Positions 13,816-21,110 of a stretch of DNA of 22,495 bases are shown here, piece by piece; positions within the stretch are counted from its first letter, which is position 1; every line of letters begins with the position of its first letter. The stretch is taken from NCBI GenBank assembly GCA_001916055.1, contig MNRR01000007.1, positions 1 to 22,495 on the forward strand, given 5' to 3'. The position numbers were made by a program, and so were the translations under genes. The notes below the pieces were generated by a model. The model searched no databases and was not told the origin of the DNA. It saw only the letters and a program-made list of their open reading frames with translations. Origin of the DNA: Clostridium sp. 28_12. Lineage in GTDB: Bacteria > Bacillota > Clostridia > TANB77 > CAG-508.

Positions 13816-15432
13816 CTATGCAATTTTACTTCTTAGTTCATTTGCATATTGAAGTGTTACATCATTAATTTCTCCTGATGAAATTCTCGCAATTTCACAT
13901 AGAACTTCTTGCTCATTTAATAATTTAATACTTGTACATGTTCTATCATTTTCCACTTTTTTACTTATAAAATAATTATAATCTGCCATTGCTGCAATTG
14001 GTGCTAAATGCGAAATACATAATACTTGGTGGTTCTTAGAAATACTTCTCATTTTATTTGCAACTGATTTAGCTGCTTTTCCACTAATTCCCGTATCTAT
14101 TTCGTCAAATATCATTACTGGCATCTTGTCTACTTCTGCTAATACTTTTTTTATAGCTAACATTATTCTTGACATTTCTCCACCTGAGGCAATCTTTGTT
14201 AATTCACTCTCATTTTCTCCTACATTAGTTTTTATATATATACCAACTTGGTCTTTTCCATCTTCAAAAAATTGCTCTATTTTATATTCTACTTTTACAT
14301 TAATTTTTGCATTTTTCATTTCTAAATCTTCTAATTCTTTATTTATTTTTTTGTTTAGCTCTTCTGCATTTTCTTTTCTTATTTTACTTATTTTTTCTGC
14401 TATTTTTGTCATTTCTTTTTCTATTTGTTTTTGCTCATTTTTTAATTTATTATTATATTCATCTACATTCTCTATTTTCTTTATTTCATCAGCTATCTCA
14501 TCAATTTCTTCTATATTATTTCCATATTTTCTTTTTAAATTATCTATTATATCTAATCTTGTTTCTACCTCTTCTCTTTCTTGTTCATCAAATTCTATAT
14601 CTGAAAGATATCCACTTAAATTAGAAGAAATCTCTTGTATACCATAATATATATCTTTTAGACTTGCTGTTGTTTCTTCATATTTTCTATCTATATTTTC
14701 AATTTTTTCTAATGCTCTTATCGCATTTCCTATTAAATCTATCGTATTTTCTCCAACAGCCATCTCAGCTTCTGATAAGTTTTTGGCAATCTTCTCTGAA
14801 TTTCTAATTAGTTTACTTCGTTCTTCTAATTCACTTTCTTCGCCATCTTTTAATCTTGCTTCTTGAATTTCATTTAATTGATATCTTAATAAATCTAATT
14901 TTCTTTGTTTTTCTTTTTCATCTCCGTAATTATTCTTTAATTCTCTTCTAATTTCGTTATATCTTTGATATTTTTCTTTATATTCATTTTTTAGTTGAAA
15001 TATTTCCTCTCCTGAAAAATTATCTAAATATTTTATATGTGTTCTGCTATCTAATAATTTTTGATTATCATTTTGCCCATGTATTTCTATATAATTACTC
15101 ATAAAATTTTTTAATTCTGTCACAGTTACTAATCTACCATTTATCTTGCACATATTTCTTCCATTATTATATATTTCTCTTGTTATTATGATATTTCCAT
15201 CAATTGAATTTACATCATTTGGAACATACATACATAATTCAACATAAGAATGATTTTCGCCTTTTCTTATCATTTCTTTTGAAAATCTTCCACCACATAT
15301 TATACTAATAGAATCTATTATTAATGTTTTTCCAGCTCCTGTTTCTCCTGTCAATACATTCATTCCTTTATTTAAGTCTATTTCTAAGTCATCTATTATT
15401 CCTATGTTTTTTATATGTAAATTTGTTATCAT
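13816..15432 (-). CDS. recN: DNA repair protein RecN
   Basis: An SMC-like ATPase that acts at double-strand breaks. Walker A GETGAGKT is at residues 29-36. Two long coiled-coil arms occupy roughly residues 150-370. The C-terminal half carries the signature ELTKIASGGEMSRIMLAI and Walker B MPVMIFDEIDTGISG, then HQVLCISHLAPIAAMAD. At 538 residues it is slightly shorter than most RecN. RBS AAAGGA precedes ATG 15432. It is transcribed alone from a near-consensus promoter followed by a LexA-like box, consistent with SOS control. Confidence 0.97.
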   Translation of the reverse strand: MITNLHIKNIGIIDDLEIDLNKGMNVLTGETGAGKTLIIDSISIICGGRFSKEMIRKGENHSYVELCMYVPNDVNSIDGNIIITREIYNNGRNMCKINGRLVTVTELKNFMSNYIEIHGQNDNQKLLDSRTHIKYLDNFSGEEIFQLKNEYKEKYQRYNEIRRELKNNYGDEKEKQRKLDLLRYQLNEIQEARLKDGEESELEERSKLIRNSEKIAKNLSEAEMAVGENTIDLIGNAIRALEKIENIDRKYEETTASLKDIYYGIQEISSNLSGYLSDIEFDEQEREEVETRLDIIDNLKRKYGNNIEEIDEIADEIKKIENVDEYNNKLKNEQKQIEKEMTKIAEKISKIRKENAEELNKKINKELEDLEMKNAKINVKVEYKIEQFFEDGKDQVGIYIKTNVGENESELTKIASGGEMSRIMLAIKKVLAEVDKMPVMIFDEIDTGISGKAAKSVANKMRSISKNHQVLCISHLAPIAAMADYNYFISKKVENDRTCTSIKLLNEQEVLCEIARISSGEINDVTLQYANELRSKIA

Positions 15433-15465
15433 AATAACATCTTTCCTTTCTCAAAAAAGTTTTTT

Positions 15466-15535
15466 TCAAATCTTTGTTCGTTTATCATTATAATAATTCT
15501 TTACAACTTTGTCAATAGCTTTTTCGAATATTTTT
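15466..15535 (-). promoter_or_regulatory. recN promoter with LexA-like boxes
   Basis: The minus strand shows TTGACA (15510-15515), a 17-nt spacer and TATAAT (15487-15492). CGAACAAAGATTTGAA follows 6 nt downstream (15465-15480), and TTCGAAAAAG precedes the -35 by a few bases. Both boxes match those at the YgjP-like gene (5436-5505). Confidence 0.65.
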
Positions 15536-15559
15536 TCGTTTTTTCGAAATGCACATTTC

Positions 15560-15625
15560 AAAACGCTTTTCTTCGGTGCAATTTTGCACACTTTAACACA
15601 CTTTAAAACGCTTTTTTTCCGTGCA
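15560..15625. repeat. Direct repeat of about 21 bp, period 45
   Basis: AAAACGCTTTTCTTCGGTGCA (15560-15580) recurs as a near copy at 15605-15625 with two substitutions. The palindrome GTGCAATTTTGCAC lies between them. It stands between the recN promoter and the rpmA terminator; no ORF. Confidence 0.6.
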
Positions 15626-15639
15626 GGCACACAAAAAAA

Positions 15640-15666
15640 GCAATATAACTATAATAGCTATATTGC
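15640..15666 (-). terminator. Terminator of rplU-rpmA
   Basis: Stem GCAATATA/TATATTGC with an 11-nt loop followed on the minus strand by TTTTTTTG, 8 nt after the rpmA stop. Confidence 0.85.
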
Positions 15667-15673
15667 TTCATTT

Positions 15674-15940
15674 TTAGGCATTTTCCTCAACAGGATAAAC
15701 ACTTACTTGTTTTTTATCTCTACCTTTTCTTTCAAATTTAACTGTTCCATCTACTAATGCAAATAGTGTATCATCACTACCTTTACCAACATTAGTTCCA
15801 GGATGTACTTTAGTTCCTCTTTGTCTAACTAGGATATTTCCTGCTAAAACAAATTGACCGTCAGCTCTTTTGACACCAAGTCTCTTAGATTCACTGTCTC
15901 TACCGTTCTTAATACTACCTTGACCCTTTTTATGTGCCAT
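15674..15940 (-). CDS. rpmA: 50S ribosomal protein L27, without N-terminal extension
   Basis: An 88-residue L27 near the peptidyl-transferase centre. It begins MAHKKGQGSIKNGRDSESKR and contains GNILVRQRGTKVHPG and GRDKKQVSVYP. ATG 15940 is chosen because AAAGGAG lies 8 nt upstream; a GTG at 15949 would place the start beside that RBS. Most Firmicutes make L27 with a short extension ending in FFA that is cut by the Prp protease. This L27 has none, and no prp gene lies between rplU and rpmA, so the two absences agree. Confidence 0.96.
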   Translation of the reverse strand: MAHKKGQGSIKNGRDSESKRLGVKRADGQFVLAGNILVRQRGTKVHPGTNVGKGSDDTLFALVDGTVKFERKGRDKKQVSVYPVEENA

Positions 15941-16002
15941 TCTTCTCACTCCTTTCGGCTTTATAATTGTTTATTTCGTTTTCTTATTAAAATCTCTTTT
16001 AA

Positions 16003-16392
16003 TTATTTTGTTTCTGTTTTTTCAGTTTTTGTTGTTTTTACAGTTTTTTCTGCTTTTTCAGCTGTAGCTGCTTTTTTAGCTGCTGTTTTGATTCCTGTAA
16101 TTTCAACTTTTGTATATGGTTGTCTGTGTCCTTGTTTCTTTCTTTCATTTTTCTTAGCTTTCATCTTGAATACTATGATTTTTTTAGCTTTTCCATGAGA
16201 AACAACTTTTCCCTCAACTTTTACACCTTTAACATAAGGATTTCCAACTTGTACTTTTCCATCATCTGATACTAAGATTACTTTATCAAATGCAACTTTT
16301 TTTCCTTCTTCTGCATCTAATTTTTCGAAAAATACTACATCTCCTTCTGCTACTTTGTATTGTTTTCCACAACTTTCAATTACTGCGTACAT
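16003..16392 (-). CDS. rplU: 50S ribosomal protein L21 with C-terminal extension
   Basis: A large-subunit protein. Residues 1-103 are a standard L21: MYAVIESCGKQYKVAEGD, GNPYVKGVKVEGKVV and HRQPYTKVEITGI. The usual protein stops about there (about 103 residues); here about 26 residues rich in Lys, Ala, Thr and Glu follow (AAKKAATAEKAEKTVK), a low-complexity tail. RBS GGGAGGTG fixes the start. It is followed directly by rpmA, 62 nt away, without the prp (ysxB) gene. Confidence 0.96.
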   Translation of the reverse strand: MYAVIESCGKQYKVAEGDVVFFEKLDAEEGKKVAFDKVILVSDDGKVQVGNPYVKGVKVEGKVVSHGKAKKIIVFKMKAKKNERKKQGHRQPYTKVEITGIKTAAKKAATAEKAEKTVKTTKTEKTETK

Positions 16393-16524
16393 TAAAAATG
16401 CACCTCCCTTATTCGTATACTCGCTAATCCTTAAAAAAGGCAGTTAATTTATTCTTAACATTTAGAAGCCTTGACTAAGCGGATTACAGTTATCTATTGT
16501 AACATAATTACCAATCCTTGTCAA
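16393..16524 (-). promoter_or_regulatory. rplU promoter and probable L21 leader
   Basis: Consensus TTGACA (16519-16524), 17-nt spacer and TACAAT (16496-16501) lie partly inside the end of the cysteine desulfurase gene. The 100-nt leader can form TAATCC/GGATTA pairing around inner hairpins, as expected of the L21 leader that autoregulates this operon in Firmicutes; I could not check the Rfam model. The -35 lies in GTCAAGGCTT, repeated in inverted form at 16466-16475. Confidence 0.55.
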
Positions 16525-17656
16525 GGCTTAAACAGATTTTTTTCAAACATTTGATTAAATAATTTATTTGTTCATATGTGTTGTTGTCTCCAAATGTTGT
16601 TCGTATTGCTGAATTCAAATATAATTCTGGTACATTTATTGCAGTTAAAACATGTGATGGTGTAACACTTCCAGAAGAACACGCTGAACCACTTGAAACA
16701 CATATCCCCATCTCATCTAACTTATAAATTAATTCTGACGAATTTATTCCTGCAAATGAAATATTAGCATTTCCTGGAAGTCTATTTTCCATTCCTCCAT
16801 TTATTCTAAATTTTCCTGGAATCTCTTTTTCTAATTTTGATAAATAATAATCTCTTAATTTACTTAAATTTTTTATATGTGTTAGCATATTTTTATTTGA
16901 TATCTCACAGGCTTTTCCAAGTCCAACTATTCCGGCTACGTTTTCGGTTCCTGCTCTTTTATCTCTTTCTTGATGTCCACCATTTATATATTTTTCTACA
17001 TTTATTCCATTCTTTATATATAAGGCTCCTATTCCTTTTGGTGCATTAATTTTGTGACCTGATAGTGATAACATATCTATTTGCAATTTTTGTACATCTA
17101 TTGGCATATTTCCAATTGCTTGCACAGCATCTGTATGAAATATTATATTTTGTTCATGTGCTATTTGGGCAATTTCTTCTATTGGTTGAATTGTTCCAAT
17201 CTCATTATTTGCTGTCATTATACTTATTAATATTGTTGATGATTTAATTGCTTTTTTCAATTCTTCCAATTTTACTACACCATTTTCATCTACATTTATA
17301 TATGATACTTCAAAACCTTGCTTTTCTAATGTTTCACAACTTTCTAATATTGCATGATGTTCTATCTTAGATGTTATTATATGATTTCCTTTTTCTTTAT
17401 TAGCATATGAAAATCCTTTTAAAGCTGTATTATCACTTTCTGAACCGCTTCCAGTAAAATATATTTCGTGTGGATCACAATTTATAAGTTCTGCAACTTG
17501 CTTTCTTGCGTTCTCTATTGCTCTTTTGGCTTTTCTTCCTATTGAATATAATGAAGATGCATTCCCATACTCTGTTGTTAAATATGGCATCATTTCATTT
17601 AATACTTCTGTTTTTATTTTTGTTGTTGCACTATTGTCAAAATATATAATATCCAT
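16508..17656 (-). CDS. Cysteine desulfurase, NifS/IscS type
   Basis: A PLP enzyme that removes sulfur from cysteine for Fe-S clusters or tRNA thiolation. The 382-residue protein has the class-V aminotransferase marks: YFDNSATT at the N-terminus, His100-His101 in KIEHHAIL, HTDAVQA (Asp176, Gln179), the PLP lysine Lys202 in LSGHKINAPKG, and the catalytic Cys326 in SSGSACSSG. The short active loop without an insertion fits the NifS/IscS group rather than SufS. No scaffold (iscU/nifU) or thiI/mnmA gene is adjacent, so the acceptor is open. RBS GGAAGGA precedes ATG 17656. Confidence 0.93.
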   Translation of the reverse strand: MDIIYFDNSATTKIKTEVLNEMMPYLTTEYGNASSLYSIGRKAKRAIENARKQVAELINCDPHEIYFTGSGSESDNTALKGFSYANKEKGNHIITSKIEHHAILESCETLEKQGFEVSYINVDENGVVKLEELKKAIKSSTILISIMTANNEIGTIQPIEEIAQIAHEQNIIFHTDAVQAIGNMPIDVQKLQIDMLSLSGHKINAPKGIGALYIKNGINVEKYINGGHQERDKRAGTENVAGIVGLGKACEISNKNMLTHIKNLSKLRDYYLSKLEKEIPGKFRINGGMENRLPGNANISFAGINSSELIYKLDEMGICVSSGSACSSGSVTPSHVLTAINVPELYLNSAIRTTFGDNNTYEQINYLIKCLKKICLSLDKDW

Positions 17657-17730
17657 AATATCTATTTCCTTCCATATATTATTAGAATATTATATGTGAA
17701 ATCTTTTAATTTGGTGATTATATTATAATT

Positions 17731-17749
17731 AGAACCCAAAATAAAACTA
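17731..17749 (+). repeat. 19-bp inverted repeat, left copy
   Basis: AGAACCCAAAATAAAACTA here is the exact inverse complement of 18640-18658. The two enclose the histidine phosphatase gene and the broken zinc-ribbon gene. Confidence 0.7.
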
Positions 17750-17833
17750 TAAATTTGAATAAAAAAACTTATTATTAAATATTTTAATATAATCTGTTCC
17801 ACAGCCACAACCAATTATTCCTATTCTTTGCAT
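17747..17833 (-). other. Short cysteine-containing frame, possible gene remnant
   Basis: A 28-codon frame, MQRIGIIGCGCGTDYIKIFN and a short tail, downstream of the histidine phosphatase and in the same frame after its TAA and a further TAG. No RBS is visible. It looks like a fragment of a coding sequence, but the family is not recognised; it could also be chance. Confidence 0.25.
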
Positions 17834-17866
17834 CTCAGGAGTATTGATTTTTCTCCATTTCTAGTT

Positions 17867-18397
17867 TTATTTAAAAGTAGCTTCAAAAATTTCAGCAGGT
17901 TTCATATCCCCACAATCACAAATAGATTGAAAAGCCATTTTATGAGCAACTACAATTACCGTATCATATTTTTCTTTATATTTTTCAATAACAGACATAA
18001 CTCTATTTTTTAATTGTTCTTTTGTCTCCCATTTTCTTTTTTCGTTAATCGGATAAATTCCATTATTTTCAATATACTCTTTATAGTATCCTTTCATTTC
18101 ATCGCTGTTTTTGTATTGATATGTAAGATCTGGTTGCCATTCTCTTATATCTGACTCAACCACAATTTCTAGCCCTGTTTCTTTTGATATTATACTAGCT
18201 GTTTGTAATGCTCTTGTATATGGTGAAGCTACAATAATTTGCGCATTTTTTAATCTAACATCTTTTGATGTTTCTATAACCTCTTTTATTCTATCTTGTT
18301 TCAAAGGTGCAAAATCATGACCTTGCCCTATAAAACCATGAGTATCACCATAAGTATAATCTGGTTTACCATGTCTAATCAAATAAAATGTTGCCAT
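17867..18397 (-). CDS. Histidine phosphatase family protein
   Basis: A member of the phosphoglycerate-mutase-like superfamily, 176 residues. The catalytic motif is LIRHG with His9. The second block is ASPYTRALQTA, the acidic residue lies in DIREWQPD, and the second catalytic His is in VVVAHKMAF. The substrate cannot be read. The start is ATG 18397, 6 nt after GGAGGA; ATG 18403 abuts the RBS. It lies inside the pair of 19-bp inverted repeats and downstream of the broken zinc-ribbon gene on the same strand. Confidence 0.88.
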   Translation of the reverse strand: MATFYLIRHGKPDYTYGDTHGFIGQGHDFAPLKQDRIKEVIETSKDVRLKNAQIIVASPYTRALQTASIISKETGLEIVVESDIREWQPDLTYQYKNSDEMKGYYKEYIENNGIYPINEKRKWETKEQLKNRVMSVIEKYKEKYDTVIVVAHKMAFQSICDCGDMKPAEIFEATFK

Positions 18398-18448
18398 ATT
18401 CATTCCTCCAATTAATATAAATAAAATTTAAGCTTTTTTTATATTTTA

Positions 18449-18605
18449 TTATACTTTTCTGTCTTTTTCAATGTTTTTTACAATCGTCTTAAATGAATTA
18501 GTAGATGACATTATTTTTCCACAGTCAGGACATCTTACAATTCAAGAAAATATGAAAAATTTCAATATTGGGCTTAATTTCTTCTATAACTTCAAATTCA
18601 AACAT
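18449..18605 (-). pseudogene. Small zinc-ribbon protein, frameshifted
   Basis: AAAGGAGG precedes ATG 18605. The frame reads MFEFEVIEEIKPNIEIFHIF then LNCKMS and stops at 18525. Removing one A near 18533 gives LNCRCPDCGKIMSSTNSFK and continues to a stop at 18449, a 50-residue protein with a CRCPDC zinc-knuckle. The single-base break, the good RBS and the restored cysteine motif argue that it was a gene. Function unknown; related small proteins occur next to metabolic genes in Clostridia, as I recall, but I cannot name the family. Confidence 0.6.
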
Positions 18606-18639
18606 AAAAAATGCCCTCCTTTCCAGAAAGAGAACATTT

Positions 18640-18658
18640 TAGTTTTATTTTGGGTTCT
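18640..18658 (-). repeat. 19-bp inverted repeat, right copy
   Basis: TAGTTTTATTTTGGGTTCT, inverse complement of 17731-17749. It lies 4 nt beyond the end of the patatin gene and overlaps a weak AGAAC/GTTCT hairpin that may end that transcript. Confidence 0.7.
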
Positions 18659-18662
18659 TATT

Positions 18663-19511
18663 TTATAATAAATCACGGAACTTTTTAAGATTTCTCATTA
18701 CAGTGTTATATCCAAATTGATAGCATTTATCCAATTTGTCTATATCAAACAAACCAGCACCATCAGTAGGAATTGTAAGAATCAAATCACTTTGTTCAAA
18801 ACTCTTTTCCGAAATCTTATTTCCCATGATATCAAGAGATTTCATTATCACATCCATTACATCACAATCTTCGCCTACTGAATCAGATTCAAAATTTACT
18901 GCAATAATCTTTTTATCACATATCTGTTTTAGTGGTAATACAGGCGTGTTATCTAACACTCCTCCATCCATGAAAATGTGATTTTTGAATTCACATGGGC
19001 AAAAAAATGCAGGAAAACTGCTACTTGCCCTTACTGCCTTTCCTACTTCAATCTCTGTTATGTAATTATCTTTTAAGTTATCTCTTAATGCACAATTAGT
19101 AATTACATATTCTTTTGCTTCTGCAATATCAACCGTTGAAATAACTAATGGCATTTTTATATCTCCAATTAATCTTATTCTTTTTCTTAATGCCATTTCA
19201 TTAAACATCTTTTCAAGCATAATTCCATCATTTAATCCTGAAAAACCAACTTTTTTGCTTTTTATCAGATTTCCTAATCCATTTAATATTGAAGCATTAC
19301 TGATATTTATAATCTCTTGTGCATATTTTTTAAATAATACATATATATAATAAGGTTTATATCCCATAGCATATAAGGTGGCAACAATGCTACCAGCACT
19401 TGTTCCACCTATTGCTTTTACTTTTATATTATTTTCGTCTAATGCTTTTAATACTCCTGCATGTGCAATTCCTCTAATTCCACCACCAGCTAGTGCTAAT
19501 CCAACTTCCAT
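18663..19511 (-). CDS. Patatin-like phospholipase family protein
   Basis: A 282-residue acyl hydrolase. The oxyanion-hole motif GGGIRG is at residues 9-14, the nucleophile elbow GTSAG at 36-40 (Ser38), and the catalytic Asp182 in MDGGVLDNTP, so the Ser-Asp dyad is complete. It has no signal peptide and is probably a cytoplasmic or membrane-associated lipase like bacterial RssA/YchK relatives. ATG 19511 is preferred because GGAGGT lies 5 nt upstream; a TTG start at 19523 would overlap that RBS. It lies 58 nt downstream of the WG-repeat gene and may be cotranscribed with it. Confidence 0.92.
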   Translation of the reverse strand: MEVGLALAGGGIRGIAHAGVLKALDENNIKVKAIGGTSAGSIVATLYAMGYKPYYIYVLFKKYAQEIINISNASILNGLGNLIKSKKVGFSGLNDGIMLEKMFNEMALRKRIRLIGDIKMPLVISTVDIAEAKEYVITNCALRDNLKDNYITEIEVGKAVRASSSFPAFFCPCEFKNHIFMDGGVLDNTPVLPLKQICDKKIIAVNFESDSVGEDCDVMDVIMKSLDIMGNKISEKSFEQSDLILTIPTDGAGLFDIDKLDKCYQFGYNTVMRNLKKFRDLL

Positions 19512-19569
19512 AGAAACCTCCAAATAATATCTTTTATTTATTATTCACTATTTTCTATGTTTCTAGACA

Positions 19570-20967
19570 TTATTTTGTGATAACTTTTCCCGTATTATCT
19601 AAAAATATTTCTTGTTCATTATTATATACCCTAATACTTTTCTCTAGGATATCAATATTGGCATTACTCATTTCTAATGCTAAATCAAATTTATTATCAT
19701 ATATATCAATTCTATTTGTTTCAAAGTCTCTAGCTTGGAAAATTAATTTTCCCTTAATTAATTGTATTAAGTCATACTTAAAATCTACTACAACATTTTC
19801 TTCTGAATCTATTACTCCTACTTTATCTTGCTCGTTTGTAGCAATAAAATAATTGTCATATGCATATTCTAAGAAGTGATAATTTTGTTTTGTTAATTCT
19901 TCAAAATTTGAATTTACTATTGAATATCTTCCATCTTGGTTTTTAATAAAATATTTTGAACTTGATGTACTATTTATATATTCATTAAATGGTATATCAA
20001 CAGTTTTTCCATTTACATCAAAGACTTTTTTCTCTTCTTCTTTTTCTCCATAGATGTATATTCCATTAACTGTTAAACTTGTATATTCAATAGGAATAAT
20101 TTCTACTCCTTTTAAATTTAAAGCTCCATATCGTCTTGTTCTTTCAACTATAAATATTTGTAAGTCTTGATTATAATCTATAGACTGATATTGAGTATTT
20201 ATTATTTTACTATTATTTATAAAAACTCCATATTGTCCATTTTGTGCAGCAATCAAATATACATCATTTTTTAATTGATTTATTCTTGTTATTTGATTAT
20301 AATCTTCTGATAATACTTGAGTTCCATCACAATCATAATATCCATATCTATATCCATCATTTGTTATTATACTTACAATATATCCTGATTTTTTATAATC
20401 ATTATCATCTGTATAATATCCATCTGATTGAATTGAATCATATTTGTTTTTTATTTTAGTATTTCCCTTTTCGTCTATTATTCCATATTCCCCATTTTCC
20501 TTAACTAGCACCTCTCCTTCTTTTTTCTCAAAACTAGTTAATTCTTCAAACTTGGCTTCTGTTACATTTTTTCCTGTTATTCCTAATAGTCCATATTTGC
20601 CATTTTTCTCATATTTCAAAATGTTTTTCTCATATTTTGAATCATCATATTCAATTAATTCTACTGCATCATAATTGTCAAAAATCTTTTCATTTTTTGA
20701 GTTTACAAATTTCTTTTCTTCTCCACTTTGACACATAAAAACTTCTCTATGTTCATTTGGAATAATTATTTTATCATATTGTGGCTCTATTACTGTAGTA
20801 TCTCCGTCCTTTATTCCTACTTTCCCATTTTCTTCAATTGTTTGATAATTTTTGGATGTGTCTTCTTTTTTCCCTGATAATCTATCTTTATTTGGTATAT
20901 ATATTGATATCGCCAAACTTATTATTACAATAATTACAACTATTGTTATATTTACTTTTTTAGTCAT
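19570..20967 (-). CDS. WG-repeat protein with N-terminal membrane anchor
   Basis: A 465-residue protein. One membrane span lies at residues 5-25 (VNITIVVIIVIISLAISIYI). The rest is about nine degenerate WG (KWG) repeats of about 40-45 residues, seen as GKVGIKDGD, GKYGLLGITG, GEYGIIDEKG, YRYGYYDCDG, GQYGVFINN, RRYGALNLKG and DKVGVIDSEE, each followed by a Y/F-D-I/L motif. Such beta-rich extracellular repeats probably mediate binding; no enzyme motif is present. RBS GTGAGGT precedes ATG 20967. It shares an intergenic region with the divergent asnS. Confidence 0.88.
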   Translation of the reverse strand: MTKKVNITIVVIIVIISLAISIYIPNKDRLSGKKEDTSKNYQTIEENGKVGIKDGDTTVIEPQYDKIIIPNEHREVFMCQSGEEKKFVNSKNEKIFDNYDAVELIEYDDSKYEKNILKYEKNGKYGLLGITGKNVTEAKFEELTSFEKKEGEVLVKENGEYGIIDEKGNTKIKNKYDSIQSDGYYTDDNDYKKSGYIVSIITNDGYRYGYYDCDGTQVLSEDYNQITRINQLKNDVYLIAAQNGQYGVFINNSKIINTQYQSIDYNQDLQIFIVERTRRYGALNLKGVEIIPIEYTSLTVNGIYIYGEKEEEKKVFDVNGKTVDIPFNEYINSTSSSKYFIKNQDGRYSIVNSNFEELTKQNYHFLEYAYDNYFIATNEQDKVGVIDSEENVVVDFKYDLIQLIKGKLIFQARDFETNRIDIYDNKFDLALEMSNANIDILEKSIRVYNNEQEIFLDNTGKVITK

Positions 20968-20997
20968 ATTTTTACCTCACTTTTCTTAGATATTTTC

Positions 20998-21026
20998 ATT
21001 TTACTATTTTATGATTAGTTTTTCAA
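20998..21026 (-). promoter_or_regulatory. Promoter of the WG-repeat gene
   Basis: The minus strand shows TTGAAA (21021-21026), a 17-nt spacer and TAAAAT (20998-21003). Confidence 0.55.
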
Positions 21027-21044
21027 TATATTTTAGCATTTTCC

Positions 21045-21073
21045 TTGTTTTTTTTGACTTAATATTGTATAAT
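21045..21073 (+). promoter_or_regulatory. Promoter of asnS
   Basis: TATAAT (21068-21073) with TTGTTT 17 nt upstream (21045-21050). A better-looking TTGACT at 21054 is only 8 nt from the -10 and is not usable. The leader is short, so no T-box is present. Confidence 0.6.
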
Positions 21074-21110
21074 CTTTACATAATAAAGGCAAGGAAGGAA
21101 TGAGTTATTT

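Noticed and set aside
14126..14647. Long hydrophobic frame opposite recN
   Set aside because: Antisense shadow of the coiled-coil arms of recN; Ser/Phe/Ile-rich, no RBS.
15560..15625. CRISPR-like repeat
   Set aside because: Only two units, imperfect, spacer about 24 nt, no cas genes.
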